DNA from: JACKCP01 sp034007295
GTDB lineage: Bacteria > Desulfobacterota > Desulfobacteria > Desulfobacterales > JACKCP01
Direction: 5' to 3'
Assembly: GCA_034007295.1 (NCBI GenBank)
Contig: JAVERC010000010.1
Span: 1 to 64,000 of the forward strand
DNA length: 64,000 nucleotides
This document shows positions 25,822 to 34,177 of this stretch, one piece after another. The notes under the pieces were generated by a model. That model did no database searches and was not told the DNA's origin. It saw only the letters and a list, made by a program, of their open reading frames with translations. Each line of letters begins with the position of its first letter. Positions within the stretch are counted from its first letter, which is position 1. The position numbers and the translations under genes were made by a program.

Positions 25822-26640
25822 TTATGCAAAAGATACAAGGCTTGCTGCCATGACAATCATGCCTGTTATTACTCCATAAATTGCAATATGATGTTCTCCG
25901 TATTTTTCTGCAGTTGGAAGAAGTTCGTCAAGGGAAATAAAAACCATTATTCCTGCAACTGAGGCAAAGATAATTCCAAACATGAGTTCATTAAAATATT
26001 TAAGCAATATAAAATAACCTGCAAGTGCACCAACAGGTTCTGCAAGACCCGATAAAAATGAAAGTATAAAACCTTTTGTTCTGTTTCCTGTAGCATAATA
26101 TACTGGAACAGAAACAGCTATTCCTTCTGGAATATTATGAATAGCTATTGCAACTGCAATGCTTAATCCAAGTTTTGGATCTGAAAGAGCTGAGGTAAAT
26201 GTTGCAAGTCCTTCAGGAAAGTTGTGTATTGCAATTGCAATTGCCGAAAAAATCCCCATTCGCATAAGGTTTTTATTTTTTAAGTCGACTTCTTGACCAG
26301 GCGGTGGAATTTCTTCAACATCCCTTATTTCATGAGGGTTTTCATATGAAGGGATCATTTTGTCTATCAAGGCAATAAAAAAAATTCCTCCAAAAAAAGA
26401 AATTGTTGTAACAAGATAACCCTTAAAATCTCCAAGATGAGCCTGCAAAGAATGGTTTGCTTTCGGGAAAATTTCAATCATGGATACATAAATCATAACA
26501 CCTGTTGAAAATCCAAGTGCACCCGCTAGAAATCTGGTGTTTGTTCGATTTGAAAAAAAGGCAAGTGCACTTCCAATTCCTGTTGAAAGTCCTGCAAAAA
26601 GAGTCAGCAAAAAAGCAATTAAGAGATTTTCAGTGTTCAT
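25822..26640 (-). CDS. ZIP-family metal transporter (ZupT-like)
   Basis: 272 aa with about eight membrane helices. Metal-binding helices IV and V carry 'AIHNFPEGLATF' and 'AIAIHNIPEGIAVSVPVYYATG', the ZIP signature; 'MIYVSMIEIFPKA' and 'LDELLPTAEKYGEHH' also match ZupT. Imports zinc and possibly iron or manganese across the inner membrane. It lies 19 bp upstream of the thioesterase gene and may share its transcript. A Zur or Fur operator is not evident. Confidence 0.9.
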   Translation of the reverse strand: MNTENLLIAFLLTLFAGLSTGIGSALAFFSNRTNTRFLAGALGFSTGVMIYVSMIEIFPKANHSLQAHLGDFKGYLVTTISFFGGIFFIALIDKMIPSYENPHEIRDVEEIPPPGQEVDLKNKNLMRMGIFSAIAIAIHNFPEGLATFTSALSDPKLGLSIAVAIAIHNIPEGIAVSVPVYYATGNRTKGFILSFLSGLAEPVGALAGYFILLKYFNELMFGIIFASVAGIMVFISLDELLPTAEKYGEHHIAIYGVITGMIVMAASLVSFA

Positions 26641-26743
26641 TTACTGTGTCCAGTAATTTTTATGGGTTATATATAAAAACATTGTTTTGATACTTGGAAC
26701 AATGATATAAGTAATCTTAAAAAATATCAAAGGAGAAAAAACT

Positions 26744-28630
26744 ATTAAAGCTCTAGTCTATTTTATTCTTATTTCAATATTTGTTTTTTTATTTGTCTAT
26801 GTTGGAAATCAGCATGGTGTATTTGAGAAAATTGAAAAAACTTTTTTTATAAAAAAAATTGATGATAAAAGGATAAGCCTTTCTGTTGACTCTGGTAAAT
26901 TATATGTATATTCAAACCCTTCTGGTGCAGATGTATACCTTGGCAATGAAAAGAAAGGTCTGACTCCTTTAAAAATCAGTTATATAAATCCAGGTGAGTA
27001 TGATATTTCACTGCGAAAAAAATTTTATAAAAAAATAAATGCAAAAGTTTTGATAGAAAATAAGAAAAGTAAAGTATTTTTTTCTAATTTGGAAAAAGGG
27101 AAAAATCAGGTTGAGATTTTAACTATACCTCCAGAAGCAGATGTTGAGCTTGTGTCAGTAGGCAAAAAAAATTCTCCAGCTCAATTTAATGACGTGCCTT
27201 CAGGATATTATTCTCTTAAGGTTACAATGACAGGATATCATGATCTGAGCAGAAGCATTATTTTAAATCCTGAAGAGGATTATAAAAATACATTCAATCT
27301 AAAAAAAATTGAACCAGGCTTTCTTTACATAGAAAGGCTTCCAAAAAATTCCATCGTAAAAATTAAAAATTCGGACAAGCCTTTTTATCAAGGAGTAGAG
27401 CTTATGCCTGGAAAATATATGGTAGAAATAGTTTCTCCTTTTGATGAAGGAGAAGTTTTAACAGCAGATATAGCAGAAAATTCTGAAACAAGGCTTTATG
27501 CAAAGCCTGAGAAAGGTGCCAGGGTTTTTATAAAATCAAAAGAAAAGGATTTAAGATTTTTTCTTGCTAATGAAAAAAGCGAATTTTTCAACGGGTCTTT
27601 TCTGAAAAAAGGAAAGTATAAAATTGCCTTGTTAAACAAAGAATATGAAGATTTTTCATTTGAAGTAAATGTTAATCCTGGAGAAGATATTGAAAAACTG
27701 ATTGAGCCTGCTAAAAAAGGCAGGCTTTTTGTAAATTCAAATTCAGATGATTTGGAAATAAATATCAAAGGCATATGGGACAAATTTGAGCAGGGTATTT
27801 ATCTTGCTCAGGGGACATATGACATTGAAATTATTTCTGACAGATTACCTTTAACATTAAGAACTGTTAAAATTGAGAGTGGGAAAGATAGCAGGATTGA
27901 AATTAATCCAGGAGAGTTTATTGAACCTTTTACAGGTATGAAATTTTTGTATGTAAAGGGGGGATGCTTTGAAATGGGTTGTTTTGATGATTCAATCTGC
28001 GAAGGGGATGAAAAGCCTGCTCATACTGTTTGCGTTGATGGTTTTTGGATGGGAGCCTTTGAAGTTACCCAGGGCCAGTGGACTAAAGTAATGAAAAACA
28101 ATCCTTCAGGATATAAAAACGGTGATAACTATCCCGTAGAAAAAATTTCCTGGCATGATGCAGTTGATTTTTCAAAAAAACTTTCTGAATTAAGCAATGA
28201 TAATTTTTCTTTTAGACTTCCTACTGAAGCTGAATGGGAATACGCTGCAAGAAGTTTTGGTATAAACGAAAAATTTTCTGGCGGAGTTAATATTGAGCCT
28301 TTTGCATGGTATGAAAAAAATTCTAAGTCAACCATGCCTGTTGGAACAAAAGAGCCAAACTATCTTGGATTTTATGATATGACAGGCAATGTATGGGAAT
28401 GGTGCCTTGACTCATATGATCCTTTTGCATACAGGCTGCATAGTAAAAATAATCCGGTTGTCACCCAAAAAGGTTCTTTAAGGGTTTTTAGAGGGGGGAG
28501 CTGGTATACGGAAGAGTTTGGCTGTTCAGTGACAAATAGGGCAGGTATTTTTTCAGGTAATCCTGATACAGGTATAGGGCTTAGGCTTGTAAGAGTCAAT
28601 GAGCTTCATATGGATAAAATGCAGGATTAA
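26744..28630 (+). CDS. Membrane-anchored PEGA-repeat protein with SUMF1-like C-terminal domain, apparent AUU start
   Basis: The frame is open from an in-frame TAA at 26708 and has no ATG, GTG or TTG before 27050, yet a perfect AGGAG (26731-26735) sits 8 nt before ATT at 26744. Starting there gives 628 aa: a membrane helix (about 5-22), a complete PEGA domain ('YVYSNPSGADVYLGNEKKG...TPLKI'), several more PEGA-like repeats to about residue 390, then an SUMF1-like fold ('YPVEKISWHDAVDF', 'FRLPTEAEWEYAAR', 'GFYDMTGNVWEWC', 'VFRGGSW'). Starting at TTG 27050 would cut through the helix and first PEGA. Catalytic FGE cysteines are not evident. Likely envelope-facing binding protein. Confidence 0.78.
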   Translation: MKALVYFILISIFVFLFVYVGNQHGVFEKIEKTFFIKKIDDKRISLSVDSGKLYVYSNPSGADVYLGNEKKGLTPLKISYINPGEYDISLRKKFYKKINAKVLIENKKSKVFFSNLEKGKNQVEILTIPPEADVELVSVGKKNSPAQFNDVPSGYYSLKVTMTGYHDLSRSIILNPEEDYKNTFNLKKIEPGFLYIERLPKNSIVKIKNSDKPFYQGVELMPGKYMVEIVSPFDEGEVLTADIAENSETRLYAKPEKGARVFIKSKEKDLRFFLANEKSEFFNGSFLKKGKYKIALLNKEYEDFSFEVNVNPGEDIEKLIEPAKKGRLFVNSNSDDLEINIKGIWDKFEQGIYLAQGTYDIEIISDRLPLTLRTVKIESGKDSRIEINPGEFIEPFTGMKFLYVKGGCFEMGCFDDSICEGDEKPAHTVCVDGFWMGAFEVTQGQWTKVMKNNPSGYKNGDNYPVEKISWHDAVDFSKKLSELSNDNFSFRLPTEAEWEYAARSFGINEKFSGGVNIEPFAWYEKNSKSTMPVGTKEPNYLGFYDMTGNVWEWCLDSYDPFAYRLHSKNNPVVTQKGSLRVFRGGSWYTEEFGCSVTNRAGIFSGNPDTGIGLRLVRVNELHMDKMQD

Positions 28631-28637
28631 TTGGGCA

Positions 28638-28781
28638 ATGAGTCGCTGAACGAAAATGTTTTTTGTCTATTCTAAAGTCAGATTCAAAATTTAATCCTCA
28701 AAATATTCAATGTATCTAAAGGTTAAATTTTCCATCTTCCTTGAAGGAAACAAAATTTTTGTTTTCTGCCAATCACAAAAC
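28638..28781 (+). repeat. Family A repeat, full-length copy
   Basis: Forward copy from 'gtcgctgaacgaaaatg' through 'aaagtcagattcaaaattta', 'atgtatctaaaggttaaatt' to 'gttttctgccaatcac'. It starts 8 bp after the PEGA/SUMF1 stop. Confidence 0.85.
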
Positions 28782-28897
28782 TAAGCTTTTTATGTTTTTT
28801 AATAAAAATAATTTAGTTTTGGCTAATCTTTAAATGATAATAAATTTTGTTTTAATCTCTTTAATGCCTCTTAGTTAAAAATTTAAGAATTTATAGA

Positions 28898-28926
28898 TTG
28901 ACAGTATATAAAATGCAAATTATAAG
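28898..28926 (+). promoter_or_regulatory. Sigma-70-type promoter of the metE leader
   Basis: A consensus -35 TTGACA (28898-28903), an exact 17-bp spacer and -10 TATAAG (28921-28926). Transcription would start about 20-25 bp before the cobalamin riboswitch, which supports the leader assignment. Confidence 0.8.
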
Positions 28927-28954
28927 ATATCAATATATGTTTATATTAGGATAT

Positions 28955-29130
28955 ATGGTTGTATTCAGAAACGGAAAACGGTGAAAATCCGTTGCGGACG
29001 CGCCGCTGTAACCGGAATAGACCCTTTAAAATGTCACTGAATTTAAAAATTTGGGAAGGCATTTTTTAAAAAGGCCGGAAGCCAGAAGACGCCTGAATAC
29101 ATTTTGCAGATTTGTCTCGCGGTACAGGCA
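28955..29130 (+). promoter_or_regulatory. Cobalamin riboswitch upstream of metE
   Basis: Contains the conserved core 'ggtgaaaatccgttgcgga' and 'cgccgctgtaaccgg', and a B12 box 'agccagaagacgcctg' at 29080-29095. The closing stem pairs gtattcag (28961-28968) with ctgaatac (29092-29099). Adenosylcobalamin binding would repress the B12-independent methionine synthase. About 180 nt of leader remain before metE; I could not assign a clear terminator there, so translational sequestration of the AAAGGAG site is also possible. Confidence 0.93.
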
Positions 29131-29312
29131 AAAGAATTTAAAGAAATTGAATTGAAGGTTTTAGTTTAAAGCTTTAACAAAATTACAGATTTGAGAAAAT
29201 AAAATGTTATATTTATATTAAACTGTTATTTCAGATAATTACATCAATTCTTTTTTTTAAACCTGAGCGTTTCATTTCTGCTTCTTTAAACTTTTTGTAA
29301 AGGAGCAAAAAA

Positions 29313-31586
29313 ATGAAGTCACACATTTTAGGATTCCCTTCAATAGGGGAAAAAAGAGAGCTTAAAAAAGCTCTTGAGCAGTTCTGGAAAAAACAAATTT
29401 CTTTTCAAGAACTTCAAAAACAAGCTGACGGAATTAAAATTTTTAACTGGGAAATACAGCATTTAAGTGGACTTAGTTATGTCACAACAGGGGATTTTTC
29501 TCTTTATGACAATATCCTTGATACAACCTCGATCTTAGGGCTTGTTCCTTCAAGGTTTGGATTTAAAGGGGGATATATTTATCCAGACCATTATTTTGAC
29601 ATGGCAAGGGGAAATCAGGGGAAAAATATTTTACCACTTGAAATGAAAAAATGGTTTAACACAAATTACCATTACATGGTTCCTGAATTTGAAAAAAATT
29701 TAAAACCAATAAGATCATCAAACCAAATAATAGAAGATACTGCTCTTTGCAATAAACTTGGCTATAAACCAAAACCTGTTATTACAGGTGCTTTTACTTA
29801 TCTTTTGTCAGGGATTGAAATAGACGGGTTTAAAAGATTCAGCCTTCTTGATGGAATTTTAAATATTTATTCAAAAATCATAAAAGAACTTTCAAATTAT
29901 ACTGATCTTATTCAGATTGATGAGCCAATCCTTGCAACTGATATAGAAATGGACATAAAGGAAGACTTTAAATATTTTTATCAGGAATTAAAAAAAGCAG
30001 CAGGCAGCACAAAAATAATGATTGCAACATATTTTGATGAATTAAGAGATAATTTAGATCTTATTTTTGAAAGCGGAATTGACGGAATTCATCTTGATTA
30101 TGTAAATCAGAAAAATGATTGTGAAAAACTTATTTCAGAACTTCCGGAAAATATGTTTCTATCACTTGGAATTGTAAATGGAAAAAATATCTGGATAAAT
30201 GATCTTAAAAATTCAATTGAAGTTTTAAATGATTTTGAAAAAAAATTAAAAAATGAAATCATGGTTTCAACCTCATGTTCACTCAAACATGTTCCAGTAA
30301 ATCTTGAAAATGAATCCTCAATGGCAGATGATGTTAAATCTCTTTTTGCATTTGCAAAACAAAAAGTTATGGAAACATCATTTCTTGGGAAAGCTGCATC
30401 CGGACATATTGACAATAATTTTTTTGAAAAAAATAAAAAAGCCTTTGAATTTAAAAAAAGCAGCAAAAAACTAAATGTTGAAAAAGTGAGAAACAGAGTT
30501 GAAAATGTAAAAAATGAAATGTTTCAAAGAAAATCTTCTTTTGAAAAAAGAATTGAAATTCAAAAACAAAAGTTTAATCTTCCGCTTTTTCCAGTAACAA
30601 CAATAGGCTCATTTCCACAGACTCCGGATATTAGAAGTGCAAGACAAAGATTTAAAAGAAATGAAATTACAAAGAATGAATATGAGAACTTTATAAAGTC
30701 TAAAATTGATGAAATGATAGAATTTCAGGAAAAAACAGGAATAGATGTTTTTGTCCATGGAGAACCTGAAAGAAACGACATGGTTGAATATTTCGGGGAA
30801 AATCTAAGCGGCTTTATTATTACTGAAAACGGCTGGGTACAAAGCTATGGAAGCAGATGTGTGAAGCCTCCTGTAATTTACGGAGATATTGAAAGGCCAG
30901 AGCCTATAACACTAAACTGGATAAATTATGCTTCCTCAAAAACAGAAAAAATTGTCAAAGGTATGCTTACAGGGCCTGTTACAATTTTGTGCTGGAGTTT
31001 TCCAAGGGATGATATTTCAAAAAAAGATATTTTGTTTCAGCTTGGTCTTGCAATAAGAGATGAAGTTATTGATCTTGAAAAATCTGGAGTCAAAATAATT
31101 CAGATTGACGAAGCTGCTTTAAGAGAAGGCCTTCCTTTAAGAAAGTCAAAACATGAAGATTATCTTGATATGGCTGTAAAATCATTTTGTCTTGCATCTT
31201 CAGGAGTTAGTGATGAAACCCAGATTCATACGCACATGTGCTACAGTGAATTTAATTCAATAATTGAATGGATTGCAAAAATGGATGCAGATGTCATAAC
31301 AATTGAAGCATCAAGAAGTAAAATGAAGCTTCTTGATGCATTTAAAAAATTCAATTATCCAAATGAAGCCGGGCCTGGTGTTTATGATATTCATTCTCCA
31401 AGGGTTCCAGGAGTTGATGAAATTGTAAGTCTTTTAAAACTTGCTCTTGAAACTGTTCCATACAATAAATTATGGGTAAATCCAGACTGCGGGCTTAAAA
31501 CAAGGGGCTGGGATGAAACTGAAAAATCTCTTAAAAATATTGTTTTGGCTGCACATATATTAAGGGATGAATATAAAAAGATTTAA
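29313..31586 (+). CDS. metE: Cobalamin-independent methionine synthase
   Basis: Transfers a methyl group from methyltetrahydropteroyl-glutamate to homocysteine. 757 aa, full length. Zinc ligands His641 and Cys643 ('HTHMCYSEF'), Glu665 ('TIEAS') and Cys726 ('DCGLKTRGW') fall at the same positions as in the E. coli enzyme; the C-terminal catalytic barrel starts at 'FPVTTIGSFPQT'. AAAGGAG precedes the ATG. Control by the B12 riboswitch implies a second, B12-dependent methionine synthase elsewhere in the genome. Confidence 0.97.
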   Translation: MKSHILGFPSIGEKRELKKALEQFWKKQISFQELQKQADGIKIFNWEIQHLSGLSYVTTGDFSLYDNILDTTSILGLVPSRFGFKGGYIYPDHYFDMARGNQGKNILPLEMKKWFNTNYHYMVPEFEKNLKPIRSSNQIIEDTALCNKLGYKPKPVITGAFTYLLSGIEIDGFKRFSLLDGILNIYSKIIKELSNYTDLIQIDEPILATDIEMDIKEDFKYFYQELKKAAGSTKIMIATYFDELRDNLDLIFESGIDGIHLDYVNQKNDCEKLISELPENMFLSLGIVNGKNIWINDLKNSIEVLNDFEKKLKNEIMVSTSCSLKHVPVNLENESSMADDVKSLFAFAKQKVMETSFLGKAASGHIDNNFFEKNKKAFEFKKSSKKLNVEKVRNRVENVKNEMFQRKSSFEKRIEIQKQKFNLPLFPVTTIGSFPQTPDIRSARQRFKRNEITKNEYENFIKSKIDEMIEFQEKTGIDVFVHGEPERNDMVEYFGENLSGFIITENGWVQSYGSRCVKPPVIYGDIERPEPITLNWINYASSKTEKIVKGMLTGPVTILCWSFPRDDISKKDILFQLGLAIRDEVIDLEKSGVKIIQIDEAALREGLPLRKSKHEDYLDMAVKSFCLASSGVSDETQIHTHMCYSEFNSIIEWIAKMDADVITIEASRSKMKLLDAFKKFNYPNEAGPGVYDIHSPRVPGVDEIVSLLKLALETVPYNKLWVNPDCGLKTRGWDETEKSLKNIVLAAHILRDEYKKI

Positions 31587-31618
31587 AAAAAAATCCCCTG
31601 ATTTAAAAGGTCAGGGGA
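31583..31618 (-). terminator. Terminator of hisHF
   Basis: Stem tcccctga / tcagggga followed on the minus strand by a run of nine or more T (A-run at 31584-31593). It sits between the convergent metE and hisHF genes and may act weakly on metE too. Confidence 0.85.
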
Positions 31619-31624
31619 TAAAAT

Positions 31625-33208
31625 CTAGTAAGTTTTTCTAATCTCAATTCCGGCTTTTTCAAGATGTTTTTTTACATCTGAAATTTCAACTTCTTTTCTA
31701 TGAAAAATTCCTGCTGCAAGTCCTGCTTCAGCCTGTGTTTTAGAAAAAACCTCTTCAAAATGAGCTGCTTTTCCAGCACCGCTTGATGCAATCACAGGTA
31801 TTGTAACGTTTTTTTTCACAAGGTTTATTAAATTTATGTCAAAACCAGAATTTGTACCGTCTTTATCTATTGAGTTAAGTAAAATTTCTCCTGCACCAAG
31901 CTCCTCGCAGATTTTTGCAAGGGTTGGAGCATCAATGTCCCTTCCTTCACGACCGCCTTTAACTGTGCACTGATACCAGCAGTATTTTTCGCCGTTGGGG
32001 CCTTTTTCATCTGATTTTATAACCTGGTGTTTTTTTGCATCATCTGGTGAATTTACATAAACTTTTTTTGGGTCAATTGAAATTACAACTGCCTGATTTC
32101 CATAAACATGGGAAATCTGTTCTATTGAAGACTTTCCTGATTTTTGTCCTGTTTTTATAAATTCTTCTGCAATAATTACAGCGTCGCTTCCAATGGAAAT
32201 TTTATCTGCTCCTGATCTGAAATATTCTGATGCAACTTCAAGGGAAGAATAAAACTTACCGTCTTTGTCTGTAAAATCCCTTATTCCGCCGCCTATTGTA
32301 AGGGGTACAAAAACATTTTCCGATGTTTTTTTCAAAACTTCTATCATTGGCATATCCTGCAAAGGAAAATCCCTGAAACCTGTTATATTTAAAAAGGTTA
32401 CTTCATCAGCACCTTCATCATAATATCTTTTTGCAAGTTCAACTGGTTTTCCAAGGTTTCTTACATCTCCCTTTTCTCTTACATCGTATTGATCGCCTTT
32501 GGTAACAACAAGATCTCCCATGTCGTTTGATCTTACATCAAGGCAGGCAATAATTCTTTTTGCAAGACCTTTTCCTTTTGTGGGGATTTTAAATGACGGA
32601 AAAAATTTTTTTTCTGAAATAAAATTTTCCAAAAGCTTTAATCCGGCATGTCCGCTTTTTTCAGGGTGAAACTGGGTTGCAATTATATTGTCTTTTTGAA
32701 CTGCACTTGTAAATTCATAGCCGTAGTCTGTAGTTGTTAAAATATCAGACTCGTTTTCAGGTGCTGCATGATAGGAATGAACAAAATAAAACTTTTCTTC
32801 CTGATTTAATCCGTTAAAAATAAAAGAGTCTTTTTTAATATTTAGTCCGTTCCATCCAATGTGTGGAACGGAAAGATCTGTGTTAAATTTTTTGACTTTG
32901 CCTTTTATAATTCCAAGACCTTTTTGGCCTGGTGCTTCTTCGCTTTCTTCAAGAAGAGCGTGAAGTCCAAGACAGATTCCAAAAAAAAGTTTTCCGGATT
33001 TTATATATTCTTTTAGCGGCTCAAGATAGTTTTTCTGATTAAGAATTTTTATCATGCTTTCAAAGTTTCCCACACCAGGGAAAATAAGTTTTTGAGCTGA
33101 TAAAATATCAGATGGATCTTTTACCATTTTAATTTCAGATTCAAATTTTTTTACTGCATTTATAACGCTTCTTACGTTTCCTGCCCCATAATCAAGTATA
33201 GTAATCAT
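31625..33208 (-). CDS. hisHF: Fused imidazole glycerol phosphate synthase (HisH-HisF, HIS7-like)
   Basis: Single 527-aa chain joining glutaminase and cyclase, which are separate subunits in most bacteria but fused in fungi and plants (HIS7). HisH part, residues 1-200: 'DYGAGNVRSV', nucleophile Cys79 in 'GICLGLH', His181 and Glu183 in 'QFHPEKSG'. HisF part, 215-527: 'RIIACLDV' (Asp224), 'PLTIGGGIRD', 'LLNSIDKDGT', 'PVIASSGAG'. A HIS7-like insertion lies at about 340-420 ('YGNQAVVISIDPKKVYV...CTVKGGREG'). Makes IGP and AICAR in histidine synthesis. No other his gene is adjacent. Confidence 0.95.
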   Translation of the reverse strand: MITILDYGAGNVRSVINAVKKFESEIKMVKDPSDILSAQKLIFPGVGNFESMIKILNQKNYLEPLKEYIKSGKLFFGICLGLHALLEESEEAPGQKGLGIIKGKVKKFNTDLSVPHIGWNGLNIKKDSFIFNGLNQEEKFYFVHSYHAAPENESDILTTTDYGYEFTSAVQKDNIIATQFHPEKSGHAGLKLLENFISEKKFFPSFKIPTKGKGLAKRIIACLDVRSNDMGDLVVTKGDQYDVREKGDVRNLGKPVELAKRYYDEGADEVTFLNITGFRDFPLQDMPMIEVLKKTSENVFVPLTIGGGIRDFTDKDGKFYSSLEVASEYFRSGADKISIGSDAVIIAEEFIKTGQKSGKSSIEQISHVYGNQAVVISIDPKKVYVNSPDDAKKHQVIKSDEKGPNGEKYCWYQCTVKGGREGRDIDAPTLAKICEELGAGEILLNSIDKDGTNSGFDINLINLVKKNVTIPVIASSGAGKAAHFEEVFSKTQAEAGLAAGIFHRKEVEISDVKKHLEKAGIEIRKTY

Positions 33209-33289
33209 TTGGACTCCAAAATGAATTTAATAGTTTAAAAAATTTAATACTTTAATATGGCTTTAAAAACAAGAGTGGTTTTAAAGCTG

Positions 33290-33470
33290 GAAAATAAAAA
33301 ATTTAACCTAAATTTAGCGGTTTTTAAGTTTGCTGAATATAACTTAAAATTTTATCAGGCTGTATTTTGCTATTATTGGTCCAATTTAATGCATAAGATG
33401 AGGAAAATATGAAAAGTTCGCAGGTTTTTATATTTTTAGATATAATAAATTGCTTAATTAACGCTTTATA
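33290..33470. repeat. Family B intergenic repeat, copy 3
   Basis: Contains 'tttttaagtttgctgaatat', 'aaaattttatcaggctgtat' and 'tttagatataataa', shared with the copies at 9205 and 47400. Non-coding. Confidence 0.5.
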
Positions 33471-33478
33471 AGCTTAAA

Positions 33479-33523
33479 TAGTGATTGGCCGAAAACGAAA
33501 ATTTTTTGTTCAGCAACTAAATA
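33479..33523 (-). repeat. Family A repeat, short (internally deleted) copy
   Basis: 'tagtgattggccgaaaacga' passes directly to 'ttttttgttcagcaactaa': the two family A ends joined with the whole middle missing, forming a near-palindrome of about 45 bp. Confidence 0.7.
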
Positions 33524-33576
33524 ATATAAAATTTTTATGTGTATTTATTTTATTTTGGAAATTTTAGAAGAGAGGA

Positions 33577-33613
33577 TAAAAAAAAGGTGCTTTTATTTAA
33601 AAAAGCACCTTTA
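33577..33613 (-). terminator. Terminator of the cold-shock gene
   Basis: Perfect 12-bp stem (aaaggtgctttt / aaaagcaccttt) with a T-run on the minus strand, just after the csp stop. Confidence 0.9.
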
Positions 33614-33618
33614 AAATA

Positions 33619-33816
33619 TTATTCAGTTACGTTGATAGCTGAAGGACCTTTAGGACCCTGCTGAATATCAAATGTAACTTTAGCTCCTTCACGAAGTGAT
33701 TTGAAACCTGTGCTGTTGATACCTGTGTGATGAACAAAAACGTCAGTTCCGTTTTCCTGTTCAATAAATCCAAATCCTTTTGAGTCGTTAAACCATTTTA
33801 CTGTTCCATTTGCCAT
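33619..33816 (-). CDS. CspA-family cold-shock protein
   Basis: 65-aa single OB-fold nucleic-acid chaperone. RNP1 'KGFGFIEQ' and RNP2 'DVFVHHTGI' are present, with 'GTVKWFNDSKGFGFI' at the N-terminus. Binds single-stranded RNA/DNA and melts mRNA structure. A leader of about 150 nt without ORF precedes it (33817-33990), as is usual for csp genes, and could be thermoregulatory; I did not identify a defined cold-box. 'aaggaa' lies before the ATG. Confidence 0.95.
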   Translation of the reverse strand: MANGTVKWFNDSKGFGFIEQENGTDVFVHHTGINSTGFKSLREGAKVTFDIQQGPKGPSAINVTE

Positions 33817-34014
33817 TGTGACTTTTCCTTAATTAATTGTTTTCATTTTGTTCGATACTTCAGGTGCTGCCACTTTGTAAATGGAATTTCCTTTAATAAC
33901 GAATCTCTAATGTTTCTCTGTATTGAGAAGATGCTGCATCATGAACCTTATTTGAAAATAAAGCAAGGATTATTTTTTTTATTTTCAATAAATTATAAAA
34001 CCTTCAATTTAATA

Positions 34015-34143
34015 CCTGGTTGCAGAACGAAAACGGCCTTTTTTGGCCATTGTAAAATTAGATTGAAAATTAATCCTAAAGGTTAAATTTTTCATTTTTT
34101 TTGAACTGAGTAAAAAATTTTCGTTTTCGGCCAGTCACCAACT
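34015..34143 (+). repeat. Family A repeat with internal deletion
   Basis: Forward copy with both ends ('gcagaacgaaaacggccttt' and 'ttttcgttttcggccagtca') but missing about 25 bp of the core between 'gaaaattaatcc' and 'taaaggttaaattt'. It lies between the csp leader and the flavoprotein stop. Confidence 0.82.
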
Positions 34144-34177
34144 AGTTTTTTTATTTATTTTTGGATGAAAGCATAAT

